From Parapristionchus giblindavisi (lineage: Eukaryota; Nematoda; Chromadorea; Rhabditida; Diplogasteridae), in NCBI GenBank assembly GCA_943737045.1, contig CALSFV010000040.1:248001-312000 (forward strand): DNA of 64,000 nt, written 5' to 3'. The notes under the pieces were generated by a model, which worked only from the letters and a program-made list of their open reading frames with translations, searched no databases and was not told the DNA's origin. This document shows, in pieces, positions 44,653 through 56,447 of the stretch; the first letter of the stretch is position 1, and each line of letters begins with the position of its first letter. Position numbers and translations under genes: made by a program.

Positions 44653-46557
44653 ATTTTGGAATATTTTAAGGCGAACTCGAAAACGGAGATTGGTATACGG
44701 TAAGAGGTTATAGTAACCATCAATCAAAAATGGTTGATAACCGTAATCTTTTACAGTAATTTTATGACAATCAATAATCGGCTACCGTACCTTCTCCCCA
44801 CTATGCTATGGTGCTCGCATTCCAATACTGCTCTCATTCGACATAACATCGTTGATCGTACTTCCACCTGAGAGCAATCGATAATCAGACAATAATTGAC
44901 GAAAAAAATATTAATCGGGTTCCCTAGAACTGAAAGCCATCATTTCTCTACTTCAATTTATGTCCTAAAACTAGCTAAAAACGACACAGAAGCTGTTCGG
45001 CCATGTCCTCTTTCTTTCATGTTTCAACATAATCAAAATACGTGTCCACACAATATTTACACAAATGTGCAATCAAGAATAAAGGAACAAGTAATCCCTA
45101 CGGTGGCATTCACATTTCCAAAAAAACCATCACATGCATGCATTTTCGAGCATCCATATTGTGGGTACGGCTCAGTTTATCATTTTGGTTGGCTTATAAA
45201 AAACGGGTCAATTTACCGATTTTGGTTACAAAAAGAGCAAACAATGAACAATTTTTGGGAAATACTGCAAGCCTCCAAACTTGGGTGACTTCTGCCTATT
45301 ACAATCAATACTTTGGACCCACAGTAGTCAATCGATAATTGATAATTAATCGGTAATTGGACTGACCTTCATCATATCCATGATGACGCTGCCCGTGCCG
45401 TGTTTGGCCCAAATTTGGACGACTGGGGGGGGCGGCCGAACCAGAAGCCATACGTATACCTGGAACAATAAAACCATCACTATATCGATTTTGAATGGAT
45501 TCACAGCAAAAATTAACTTAAAACAGATTCATGTAATCGTAAATTAGTCAATATATCTATTATTTAAGAAATATACTGTAACGATCGATTGAAAGCACAA
45601 AACTACAATCGTAAATTATTCGATATATCGATTTTTAGTACACATTCTGTCATCGTACAACAGAGAGTATAAAGATTTTAATAGATTTTTGTAATTATTG
45701 ATTGCCAACTGACCGGTAGACCTTATCTCCAGATTGTTTGGTATTCTTCGGTTGAGGTGCACTGAAGTCATGATGTGGGTAGCACATCTCGATTTCCTTC
45801 TGTTCATCTTTCTTCTTCTGGAATAAGAACCGGTTAACATCACATTATAAACTAATCATAACAGGAAAAGAATGGGTTCGAACGAACAGAACGTTCTGTT
45901 CGTTGCCCAATGATTTATTTATTGTTTCAACATAAGTTCCAAGCATTGTAAACAGGAAGCATGTGTAATAACTTTAAAGGAACTCCGCGAGCGCATCTAC
46001 TCTACGCTCTTGCAATCTTGCAACGCTCTCTCATAGACAAAAGCAAGGGAGAACTGCCAGAACGGATGGTTTCACAATAGCTCGGAATACGCGTGTAAAC
46101 AAAACAAGACTTCCTGTTAATAACGTATAAGCAACCCAGCATGACACCCTCCACTCCTGTTTAGCCTCTCAGACGACAAGGAGTTTAATAAATTGTACGT
46201 TAAAAAACGAAATATTGGTACACGCACATTAAAGTTAAAACTATAAATTACAAATTGCATTGAACTTTCTATCTAAGTTTTTCTATCTATCTAAGTTCTA
46301 TCTATTTCCTTATAACAATGAGGCTCGTGGCATTGAAATATACGTACCATAAATGGATTTACTCTATGGAGTGGCAACGGCATCGAGGATTGAGCGTGCT
46401 TTCCAAGTTTCGGTCATGGATCGAGAACGATTCCATGCTGTCTCTGTCCTCCGTTCTAGAAGACGGAAAGCACTTAACATAAAATGAAAATCGAGAAGTA
46501 TCAAACAGAACGTAGATAATTAAAAGCAAATTACGAAAATTACGAAAAAACGACCGT

Positions 46558-46629
46558 CAGTTCATGATAGCAATTACTTCATTCTGTAGTCAAAAACGTC
46601 AAACTAAAACTAAAACACAGTCGTGAGTT
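46558..46629. promoter_or_regulatory. Asymmetric centre (spacer) of the 18.9-kb palindrome
   Basis: About 72 bp, between ...CGACCGT and ACGGTCG..., is the only part of the centre that is not inverted. It lies between the divergent starts of the two gene X copies (ATG at 46,804 plus and 46,383 minus), so the shared region 46,384-46,803 should hold a bidirectional promoter. No TATA box is evident. Confidence 0.5.
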
Positions 46630-46803
46630 ACGGTCGTTTTTTCGTATTTTTTGTAATTTACTTTTGATTATCTTCGTTCTGTTTGATACTTCTCGATTTT
46701 CATTTTATGTTAAGTACTTTCCGTCTTCTAGAACGGAGGACAGTGACAGCATGGAATCGTTCTCGATCCATGACCGAAACTTGGAAAGCACGCTCAATCC
46801 TCG

Positions 46804-49800
46804 ATGCCGTTGCCACTCCATAGAGTAAATCCATTTATGGTACGTATATTTCAATGCCACGAGCCTCATTGTTATAATGAAATAGATAGAACTTAGATAG
46901 ATAGAAAAACTTAGATAGAAAGTTCAATGCAATTTGTAACGAATGTGATTCTGTTCTTGAATTCTTTTCGCTCAGTTCGTCTGTATCTTTAAATAATTAA
47001 ATTAAGAATGATTATAATTGATACATAAATTCCTATTTAAGGTATGTGTGCACGACGAGGACCTCGCCGATGGAAGTCGTCGTGATCGACGACACAGAAA
47101 GCCAAACATTACTGGACCAGTGAACTTTGTGTCCGGCGGAATCAAACATTGCAGCCGTCTAACGGAGGAAGTGAGCGTCTATTTATCATGTTGTTTTACA
47201 TATACCATAAGGCACAATTATTGATTTAATTTGATTAATATTTTATAGTTTTCACTTTAATGTGCGTGTACCAATATTTCGTTTTTTAACGTACAATTTA
47301 TTAAATTCCTTGTCGTCTGAGAGGCTAAACAGGAGTGGAGGGTGTCATGCTGGGTTGCTTATACGTTATTAACAGGAAGTCTTGTTTTGTTTACACGCGT
47401 ATTCCGAGCTATTGTGAAACCATCCGTTCTGGCAGTTCTCCCTTGCTTTTGTATATGAGAGAGCGTTGCAAGATTGCAAGAGCGTAGAGTAGATGCGCTC
47501 GCGGAGTTCCTTTAAAGTTATTACACATGCTTCCTGTTTACAATGCTTGGAACGTATGTTGAAACAATAAATAAATCACTGGGCAACGAACAGAACCCAT
47601 TCTTTTCCTGTTATGATTAGTTTATAATGTGATGTTAACCGGTTCTTATTCCAGAAGAAGAAAGATGAACAGAAGGAAATCGAGATGTGCTACCCACATC
47701 ATGACTTCAGTGCACCTCAACCGAAGAATACCAAACAATCTGGAGATAAGGTCTACCGGTCAGTTGGCAATCAATAATTACAAAAATCTATTAAAATCTT
47801 TATACTCTCTGTTGTACGATGACAGAATGTGTACTAAAAATCGATATATCGAATAATTTACGATTGTAGTTTTGTGCTTTCAATCGATCGTTACAGTATA
47901 TTTCTTAAATAATAGATATATTGACTAATTTACGATTACATGAATCTGTTTTAAGTTAATTTTTGCTGTAAATCCATTCAAAATCGATATAGTGATGGTT
48001 TTATTGTTCCAGGTATACGTATGGCTTCTGGTTCGGCCGCCCCCCAGTCGTCCAAATTTGGGCCAAACACGGCACGGGCAGCGTCATCATGGATATGATG
48101 AAGGTCAGTCCAATTACCGATTAATTATCAATTATCGATTGACTACTGTGGGTCCAAAGTATTGATTGTAATAGGCAGAAGTCACCCAAGTTTGGAGGCT
48201 TGCAGTATTTCCCAAAAATTGTTCATTGTTTGCTCTTTTTGTAACCAAAATCGGTAAATTGACCCGTTTTTTATAAGCCAACCAAAATGATAAACTGAGC
48301 CGTACCCACAATATGGATGCTCGAAAATGCATGCATGTGATGGTTTTTTTGGAAATGTGAATGCCACCGTAGGGATTACTTGTTCCTTTATTCTTGATTG
48401 CACATTTGTGTAAATATTGTGTGGACACGTATTTTGATTATGTTGAAACATGAAAGAAAGAGGACATGGCCGAACAGCTTCTGTGTCGTTTTTAGCTAGT
48501 TTTAGGACATAAATTGAAGTAGAGAAATGATGGCTTTCAGTTCTAGGGAACCCGATTAATATTTTTTTCGTCAATTATTGTCTGATTATCGATTGCTCTC
48601 AGGTGGAAGAACGATCAACGATGTTATGTCGAATGAGAGCAGTATTGGAATGCGAGCACCATAGCATAGTGGGGAGAAGGTACGGTAGCCGATTATTGAT
48701 TGTCATAAAATTACTGTAAAAGATTACGGTTATCAACCATTTTTGATTGATGGTTACTAGGGTTGCAGGAACGGGGGCGAATTCTACGCACCCAATTGCC
48801 ATCCCTTCCCTTCTCTCTAGCAATCGCCCGTGAGAGACACTCTCTCCCTTCCTAAATTCGTAGTTTGGCCTATCACTGCGAGAGAGTGCGTAGTCCCCGC
48901 ACCTTTGCGGGGACTACGCACTCTTTCTCGCCTCTCCTTGACCCTATCCCTACTCTCTCTTCGCTCCACCTTGCTAGCCCCCATTGGGGCACGTTTGAAG
49001 AGATATCCAACTCACCTCTCATCTGAGAGCTTGGCAGTCAACAGCAAAGTTGTAGCTCACATCGACCCGATTCTGATTCTTTTTTGGAAAAGTCGATACG
49101 ATCAAAACAAACGAAATTACATTCGTTCTAGGGTTTCAGATGGAAATCGAATCAATTACCGTTGAAATAAGTGTTGGTGTGGACATTTGAATTTCTCTCA
49201 ATGAACATAGGAATCAGATTTCCCCCTGAATATTTATTATGTTGAGTTCCTGTCATTCCATCTATTTTTCATTTCAATGATTCAATGTCTCGAGAAGGAC
49301 ATTGTTAACCTCTCATGGTCCGCTCTTCCACTCTCGTCGCTCCGCTGGTTGTGAGATTATCTATGACAGATCAATAAAAATTCGCATACCATAAATATGT
49401 CCCGGTGTCCGAGACTGTTACATTGTTTTCATTTTTCACAGTCTTGATGCAGTATTTATTATCTAAGTGTTTTTAGTGTGGATTTGTTTGCCCAATGCAC
49501 TTATGTATAATAATAATAAAATGAAAAAAAAACAGCTAGCGCAGCGAAGCAAAATTGGTATACTGCAGCATACTGTAGAATGTTTCTGTAAATGTGCTAA
49601 CATCATGATTTCACCTTATTATGGATGTATCTCATTACATGACACCATTCATTGAACTTACACAGACCGTGGTGATACAAATAATGTGTTTAAAAGGGGT
49701 TCTCGCTAAGACGGCAAGCAAAGTGGCACAGTTGGTGAAAATCGTTTCTATGCGCTCAAACTTCAGAGATGGAGTGCCTAGGGGTGGGATACACTTCAGC

Positions 49801-52800
49801 GAAAAAATTGGACTCCAAATGCGATTTTTTTACCCTCTTTCAAACGTGAACATCGATTGGTTGAGCTTGTCCGAATCTGGAACCGTACTAATGGTTTGCC
49901 CTCAAATGAGGCTTGTTCGCAGGTATGCATGGCTTAATCTTTTATCTGAGCATATCACCGCTGGCAGGATCAACCAGGTAACTGTCATACGTCAGAGTCG
50001 TAGATTTGCATGCCCGATGTAGTGTTTCTAAACAATCCTCAAGGAATCCTAAAGGAGAAAGGGCGTGTGACGGACACACAAACAAACAAACAAACAGACA
50101 GACGTGCCCTATCATTTTATAGAATAAAGTAACTCTCTCGAGCTATTCAGCGATCGTGACTTTAGTAGAGTCAAGAACTCGTCATTTGCATACTTTATCA
50201 GCTAAATATGTCAAGAAAACTACTTTCTTAAGGTCATACACATTGACAAAAGCCTTGGGCAGCATTGGAAAGCCAGCGAAAAATCAGCAAAAAACATTGT
50301 CCTGGCTGGGGTTCGAACCCACCATAGGAAAATGAGCTCGATCGGGCGATAGCCTTGGCTTAAAAGTGATGTTTAGACATAATCGATTTTTCTCAATTAA
50401 TTTTTATTAAATTCTACATTAAATTTGCTACAAGATAGCGTCAGTGGAATTCCCCGGAGATTATTGTAAAGTGCTGATTTATTTTTTTAAAGATTGAAAA
50501 CGTCCAAAAATTACGGGAGCTATACTAGACCTAGAGCTCTGAGAATTTATATTCTAGCATAACTTTTTGCGCTCTTTCGAATGGTATATAACAAGATAGG
50601 AAAATCTCAACTTTATTTTTCGCGAGATCAAAGATCAAAGATCACATTTGGAGTCCAATTTTTTGGCTGAAGTGTATCCCACCCCTAGGCACTCCATCTC
50701 TGAAGTTTGAGCGCATAGAAACGATTTTCACCAACTGTGCCATCTTCCATCCCGTTCACTGCATTCTTACCGAGAACGCCTTTTAAATTGTTAAGTATCA
50801 TTTTAAACAAAGTAAAGTATTGTTTGAAATATTTTTGAGATATTTGAATTTTTGTAGCTAAAATATTTTTAAAATTATTTTCAAAAAATCTAAGCCGTGC
50901 ATTCGATAGCTAATACTGTCTATATTCCACGCAAAAAATATTTCAGGTCGAAATACGAAGTTAAGTTAAGTTATGACCTTTTAAAAGTTGTTTTCATTCG
51001 GTTTGGTCTTTGTCTGAAGCTCTCTCTTATCTCCATTGTCTCTCGACTACTCTCCGTCAATGCAACAGTATCGTATCGATTGTTTCATTCGAGATAGACT
51101 CAACTGCTCATTCCACCGATCTACTCAATAGTCTAAACTCCCGACAAAGTCATACAGCTCCCGCCAAGAATTGCAGCCGTTTCTAAACGGGATCGTAATC
51201 GTCCCTGTCGAATCTTCTGGAATCAGGACTGAATGATGTTTACAAAAACATTCTACAGTATGCTGCAGTATACCAATTTTGCTTCGCTGCGCTAGATGTT
51301 TTTTAAATTTTTTTATTATTATACATAAGTGCATTGGGCAAACAAATCCACACTAAAAACACTTAGATAATAAATACTGCATCAATACTGTGAAAAATGA
51401 AAACAATGTAACAGTCTCGGACACCGGGACATATTTATGGTATGCGAATTTTTATTGATCTGTCATAGATAATCTCACAACCAGCGGAGCGACGAGAGTG
51501 GAAGAGCGGACCATGAGAGGTTAACAATGTTCTTCTCGAGACATTGAATCATTGAAATGAAAAATAGATGGAATGACAGAAACTCAACATAATAAATATT
51601 CAGGGGAGAAATCTGATTCCTAAGTTCATTGAGAGAAATTCAAATGTCCACACCAACACTTATTTCAACGGTAATTGATTCGATTTCCATCTGAAACCCT
51701 AGAACGAATGTAATTTCGTTTGTTTTGATCGTATCGACTTTTCCAAAAAAGAATCAGAATCGGGTCGATGTGAGCTACAACTTTGCTGTTGACTGCCAAG
51801 CTCTCAGATGAGAGGGGAGTTGGATATGTCTTCAAACGTGCCTCAATGGGGGCGAGCAAGGTGGAGCGAAGAGAGAGTAGGGATAGGGTCAGGGAGAGGC
51901 GAGAAAGAGTGCGTAGTCCCCGCAAAGGTGCGGGGACTACGCACCCTCCGGCTGTCTCTAATCTCTCGTGCGGGAAATGCCGAGAGAGGGGCAAGAGATG
52001 GGAAGAGGGCGCGGTAAATTCGACTACGCCTACGCAACGGCAACCCTAATGGTTACTATAACCTCTTACCGTATACCAATCTCCGTTTTCGAGTTCGCCT
52101 TAAAACATTCCAAAATCATACATTTGCATACCCTCACAAAGTGAGGATCCACCCACCATATAATGCTATAAGGGTATTTTTTATATGAAAGATTACAATT
52201 TAAGCGAAAAATAACGATTTTTCTAAACTGACCCACTGTATTTCGAAAATCGGCTAACTATATAAAACAATCCGATGAGGAAAACCAAAAATGTATGCTC
52301 CAAAATGGACGTGGATATGTGTACGTAGGCGCAATATAACGCTGCTTTACGTGACGGCGTGCTCCCATTTTGCTAATGTCATTGATCGCACAAGAGAGAA
52401 ATTTGTCTTAAAACAACTATCAATTATGTCATTTGTAGTCACAAATCGAAGCCCCGTGGACGCCTTCAAGGCGGTCTTCCGTCGACTCGCACTGCTCGAA
52501 CAGGATACGGTCGCTGTAGCGTGCACTCTGACTCAGGTAAAGATCAAAGATCAGTAAGGGTTACGGTAGAAGATCAAAGACTAGGGTTATTGTAGAAGAA
52601 TAAACATAAGGGTTACGGTAGAGGGTCAAAGATCAGGGTTACGGTAGAGGGTCAAAGATCAGGGTTACGGTAGAGGGTCAAAGATCAGGGTTACGGTAGA
52701 GGATCAAAGATCAGGGTTACGGTAGAGGGTCAACGATCAGGGTTACGTTAGAGGGTCAAAGATCATGGTTACTGTCATACATTTTCGGTGCCCTCACCGA

Positions 52801-55800
52801 ATTATTTTTATATAGTGGGTCTATTTAGAGAAATCGTTATTTTTCGCTTAAATTTTAATTTTTCACATAAAAATGAACTTATATAGTGGGTCGACCCTGA
52901 AAATTAGCCGAATATAGTGGGTCAATCCTCACACTGTGAGGGTATGAAAATGTATGGTTACTGTAGAGGGTCAACTATCAGGGTTACGGTAGAGGGTCAA
53001 AGATCAGGGTTACCGTATACTGTAAAATGACTACGATTTGTCTTATACATGGGCGCCGACGTGTAAGCGTATGTCTGAGCTTTATTCTGCATTCAGCCAG
53101 AATACTATCTACAGAATACTGTAGCTTTCCACGTTCAACCACAATTTGCTTTTATGTGATTATTTTGAATGATTAAAAGTAACATTAAAGAAATGGGAAC
53201 AAGGAGATTTAGGGCGCGATATTATCATACATTTTCATACCCTCACAGTGTGAGGAATGACCCACTATATCACGGATCTCCTGTACAAACGTAGGAAAAT
53301 GAGACCTTTTCCCGACAGTTTTAAATTTTATCTCACCGATTTGGATGAAACTTGTTTGATTAATCGTAATTAGGGAAATGAGAAGGCCGAAGCACTTGAT
53401 TTCGCTAAATTTGCATTTTTATCGATTTTTTGATCTACCACTTCGGGGAGCCATATCTCACTCAAATTTTGACCTAAAGCAAAAAATGTTTTTTTTCAAT
53501 CGACTCGAAATGAACTAATCTTGAAGTTACTATGCGGAATGTATGGGCGAAAACGCCATCTTCTACCTGTTTTCTTCGAAAACTGATTTTTTCAGTACAT
53601 TAGGCTAATTTTCTCAAAAATTTTCAACAAAGGGTACGATTTTAATTCGCGATTCTGATTCTCCATCCTCGAATTGAGGTAAGCACATATTCCATAATTC
53701 ATAACTCACGACAAGCCATATCGATCCTCAGAGTAAACCCGGACTTCGTTATTTTCATTATTGCAAATACGCATTCTGAAATACGAAACTACTCATCGAT
53801 ATTTCCGATATCGGAATCGGAATGATCGAAAAAAATATCCGGATCATTGAAATACTCCTTGAGATCACTGTGAACGAAATCATAGATAGCCTCAGCAGTG
53901 ATTATCTCTTCCCCTCTCTCTCTCTATTATCCTCTTCCACATCGACCTCCTCCTCGGTCTGAATCTCTTCCTCCACCAAATCCATGAGCATATCATCCAG
54001 CCTTCTGGTTGTACTTACCTCCCTTCTTCGTGATCCTCAGTGCCCATCCCATCGGCTTGGGATGATCAGCAGCTTGCTGGTACTCCTTGAAAGACTCAAC
54101 GAGAAGATAGATTCCTACTCCTTGCTGCACTTCCTCGAGCTTTCGCTTGTAGAGACCGAGGGCGAAATCGTACTGAGATATCTTCTCGGGTCTGATATTG
54201 TGCTCCCCCCTTGTCGATGTGCTGGAGGAGATTCGAGTGTCGAATGAAGCTGGAAGAGCACTGACTGCATGCAAAGAGAGGGGAAGAGGGTGTCAGGGAA
54301 GGAGGAAAGAGTGCAAAAAACACAAAGGAGAAAGCAAAGAACGTTCCTTTGCGAATCGATTGCATTGCACAGCAATTTGGTAGTGCAAAAACGGATTTTC
54401 AAGCATATCTTGAAAACGGTCAACTTTCATGACTTTTACTGTTAAGTAATTTTTATAGAGCTCGTCGAGATCTTGGGGGGCGCCCGTTTCGGCAACGAGT
54501 TATAAATCGGTTAGGAGATGGTCTATGGAAACAAAAGTTGTACCATTGTTATCAGTAGTGGTGTACGGTATGGTGCTACCGTAACCGTCGGGAATCGTGA
54601 ACTGATTTTTTTAGTCGACTCATGACCGTTGAAAATGGCCAAAGTCGAAAAATTCATGATGACCCGAGATCAAATACTAGTTGCAATTATATCAATAGTG
54701 AGCCTACTTTTATCTTTATGGATACCGTAACCCGTACTACCGTAATCTAGCTACCGTAACCTGCAATAATATGGCCAAATGCGCTTCAAATCCCGGTTTG
54801 ATTACGGTAGTTCGGGTTACGGTAACCATAAAGATAAAAGTTGGCTCACTATTGATATTATGGCAACTAGTATTTGGTCTCGGAGTATCATGAATTTTTC
54901 GACTTCGGCCATTTTCAACCATGAACCCCGGGTCATGGGTCGACTAAAAAAATCAGTTCACGATTCCCGACGGTTACGGTAGCACCATACCGTACACCAC
55001 TACTGATAACAATGGTGCAACTTTTGTTTCCATAGACCTTCTCCCAACCGATTTATAACTCGTTGCCGAAACAGGCGCCCCCCGAGATCTTTCGATTGGT
55101 ATACCATAATTGGGAATTCCGGGTCCACAAAGTCCGGGTCCACTCTGAGGATCGATGTGGCTTGTCGTGAGTTACGGATTATGAAATATATGCTTACCTC
55201 AATTCGGGGATGGGGAATCAGAATCGCGAATAAAAATCGTACCCTTTGTTGAAAAATTTTTGAGAAAATTAGCATAATGTACTGAAAAAATCAGTTTTTC
55301 GAAGAAAACAGGTAGAAGATGGCGTTTTCGCCCTTACATTCCGCATAGTAACTTCAAGATTAGTTTATTTCGAGTCGATTGAAAAAAACATTTTTTGCTT
55401 TAGGTCAAAATTTGAGTGAGATATGGCTCCCCGAAGTGGTAGATCAAAAAATCGATAGAAATGAAATCAAGTGCCTAAGTCTTCTCATTTCCCTCATTAC
55501 GATTAATCAAACAAGTTTCATCCAAATCGGTGATATAAAATTTAAAACTGTCGGTTGGCTTCTTTCATTCTTACAGGAGATCCGTGATATACGGCGCATT
55601 TTCACGGTTGGCCCACTATATAATGCTCATTTTTATGTGAAAGATTACAATTTTTGCGAAAAATAACGATTTTTCTAAATCGACCAACTATATAAAAACA
55701 ATTCGGTGAGGGCACCAAAAATGTATGGATATTATAATGAAGAACGTGGGATCAACGATGTGGAATTCTATTCTCTATTAGATTCGCGAGGCTGAAAGTG

Positions 55801-56156
55801 TCACCCATATAGCTCAGCGGTTAGTAGTCAGTGCTAGTAACCGTGCCACGCGAGTTCGATTCCCGTTTGCAATTTTCAATATATTTTATTTCAAATATTA
55901 AAAATCGTTCATTCCCTGGTGTTTCCTTGGTACATCAACGAACTTTGAGCTTTGATTACGGTATTCTGAAACATTGTTTTTGTATTCTGGAAGATGTGAT
56001 CTTTAACCTGACCAGTTTAGTTACGAAAAAACTCGAGGGTTCCCTTCTTTAAGCGAGTGTACTTGATTGAAATATCGATTAGTTGGCTACAGTAATCAAA
56101 CGTTTTTTTTTTCGTTTCAGGACCAGCCGGTCATCACGGCCGCCCACCAGACATAA
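46804..56156 (+). CDS. Gene X, right-arm copy (226 aa, 7 exons), unknown function
   Basis: Exons 46804-46839, 47042-47170, 47655-47758, 48013-48103, 48603-48679, 52329-52536 and 56121-56156 total 681 nt: 226 codons plus TAA. Donors are GTACGT, GTGAGC, GTCAGT, GTCAGT, GTACGG and GTAAAG; acceptors TTTAAG, ATTCCAG, GTTCCAG, CTCTCAG, TACGTAG and GTTTCAG. All junction phases agree. Blocks: MPLPLHRVNPFM; KPNITGPVNFVSGGIKHC; Lys-rich KKKDEQKEIE; YRYTYGFWFGRPPVVQIWAK then HGTGSVIMDMMK; SHFANVIDRTREKFVLKQLS; AFKAVFRRLALLEQD. No known domain is evident; ITGPVNF...H faintly recalls a CRIB motif but I do not call it. A hAT-like element lies in intron 5 and N1/N2 in intron 6. Reading on past exon 6 instead ends after VKIKDQ, so the last exon is the least certain. 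Confidence 0.55.
47390..47520. mobile_element. Diverged MITE, right arm (mirror at about 45,970-46,095)
   Basis: ATTCCGAGCTATTGTGAAAC and CGGAGTTCCTTTAAAG edges, with AGAGCGTAGAGTAGATGCG inside, resemble the AGCTAATTT family in layout and in the words around TCTACGCTC. It lies in intron 2 of gene X. Confidence 0.4.
48758..52048. mobile_element. 3,291-bp hAT-like element in intron 5 of gene X, 8-bp duplication, right arm only
   Basis: Ends TAGGGTTGC and GCAACCCTA are flanked by ATGGTTAC on both sides (48750-48757, 52049-52056). The left arm retains the empty site TTGATGGTTACTATAACC. The outer 750 bp or so form inverted arms, with GTGCGTAGTCCCCGCA hairpins at about 48,885 and 51,915. Inside is another inverted pair (about 49,770-49,860 and 50,640-50,740). 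No hAT transposase is recognisable. Terminus and 8-bp duplication fit hAT. Confidence 0.85.
50300..50365 (-). other. tRNA-like box B region inside the hAT-like element
   Basis: Minus strand GGTGGGTTCGAACCCCAGCC is a perfect box B context, preceded by AAGCCAAGGCTATCGCCCGA. No cloverleaf is convincing. Confidence 0.35.
52117..52297. mobile_element. 181-bp foldback N4, right arm
   Basis: Mirror of 44,472-44,652; ends CATACATTTGCATACCC and GGAAAACCAAAAATGTATG. Confidence 0.55.
52544..52775. repeat. Minisatellite, 26-27-bp unit, right arm
   Basis: About eight units of ATCAGGGTTACGGTAGAGGG plus TCAAAG; mirror of 43,994-44,225. Confidence 0.85.
52776..55739. mobile_element. Nested TIR element N1 with N2 and N3, right arm
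   Basis: Mirror of 41,030-43,993 with a few substitutions and small indels (for example a 9-bp gap near 55,460 relative to the left arm). N2 spans about 53,269-55,600. It fills intron 6 of gene X. Confidence 0.65.
53789..54264 (-). CDS. Gene Y, right-arm copy, unknown function
   Basis: Mirror of the left-arm copy on the minus strand: exon 54,264-54,019 (donor GTAAGT) and exon 53,907-53,789 (stop TAG). The reading frames are the same at protein level as far as I can see, in contrast to gene X, whose two copies differ. It runs antisense within intron 6 of gene X. Start exon not identified; function unknown. Confidence 0.5.
55806..55875 (+). other. tRNA-like sequence, right arm
   Basis: Box A TAGCTCAGCGG, box B GAGTTCGATTCCC; T-stem pairs four of five, other stems do not. 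Mirror of 40,885-40,955. Lies in intron 6 of gene X. Confidence 0.5.
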
Positions 56157-56447
56157 GTCCGCGACTTCAACGTTCAATGAAGCGAGCTCGCCGTTCAAAT
56201 GGACCCTTGTACAGCATAATATTTTATTGATCTCCACCTTGTCTGTCCTACTTCACACTTACTTGATTACTACCTTAGTCACGATTGGATGTTGTCTTAC
56301 TGTATCATATATTATTGATTTTTTATCATCCCATACTTCTATTTCATCCCTAACATCTCTCCACTCTTTCCTGCTCACGTAGACCACGTGCAATATCTCT
56401 ACGCTAAATTGTTGCCTTTTAGATTTTAATCATTAATAGTAGTCAAA

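Larger units (their letters stand above)
40613..46383 (-). pseudogene. Gene X, left-arm copy, broken
   Basis: Mirror of the right-arm gene on the minus strand: exon 1 46,348-46,383; exon 3 45,714-45,817; exon 4 45,367-45,459; exon 5 44,791-44,867; exon 6 44,233-44,440; exon 7 40,613-40,648. Exon 2 is absent: the arm goes from TTGTAA to TTTATAG where the right arm has 285 bp more. Exon 4 has eight G in a row where the right copy has six, a +2 frameshift. One substitution in exon 5 changes EE to EV. The other splice sites look intact. It is a relic that shares the central spacer, and presumably the promoter region, with the right copy. Confidence 0.6.

Noticed and set aside
44896..45288. 130-codon frame, mirrored at 48,182-48,574
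   Set aside because: It lies in intron 4 of gene X on the opposite strand, has no ATG start or known motif, and is duplicated only because the palindrome arms are.
45616..45843. 75-codon Arg-rich frame, mirrored at 47,629-47,856
   Set aside because: It overlaps exon 3 of gene X in another frame; the spliced frame is the better supported one.
47042..47170. CRIB-type GTPase-binding motif in gene X exon 2
   Set aside because: Only a loose I-x-P-x-F...H resemblance; key residues and spacing are not good enough to call.
55806..55875. A functional tRNA gene
   Set aside because: Boxes A and B are good but the D-arm and acceptor stems do not pair and no sensible anticodon arm forms.
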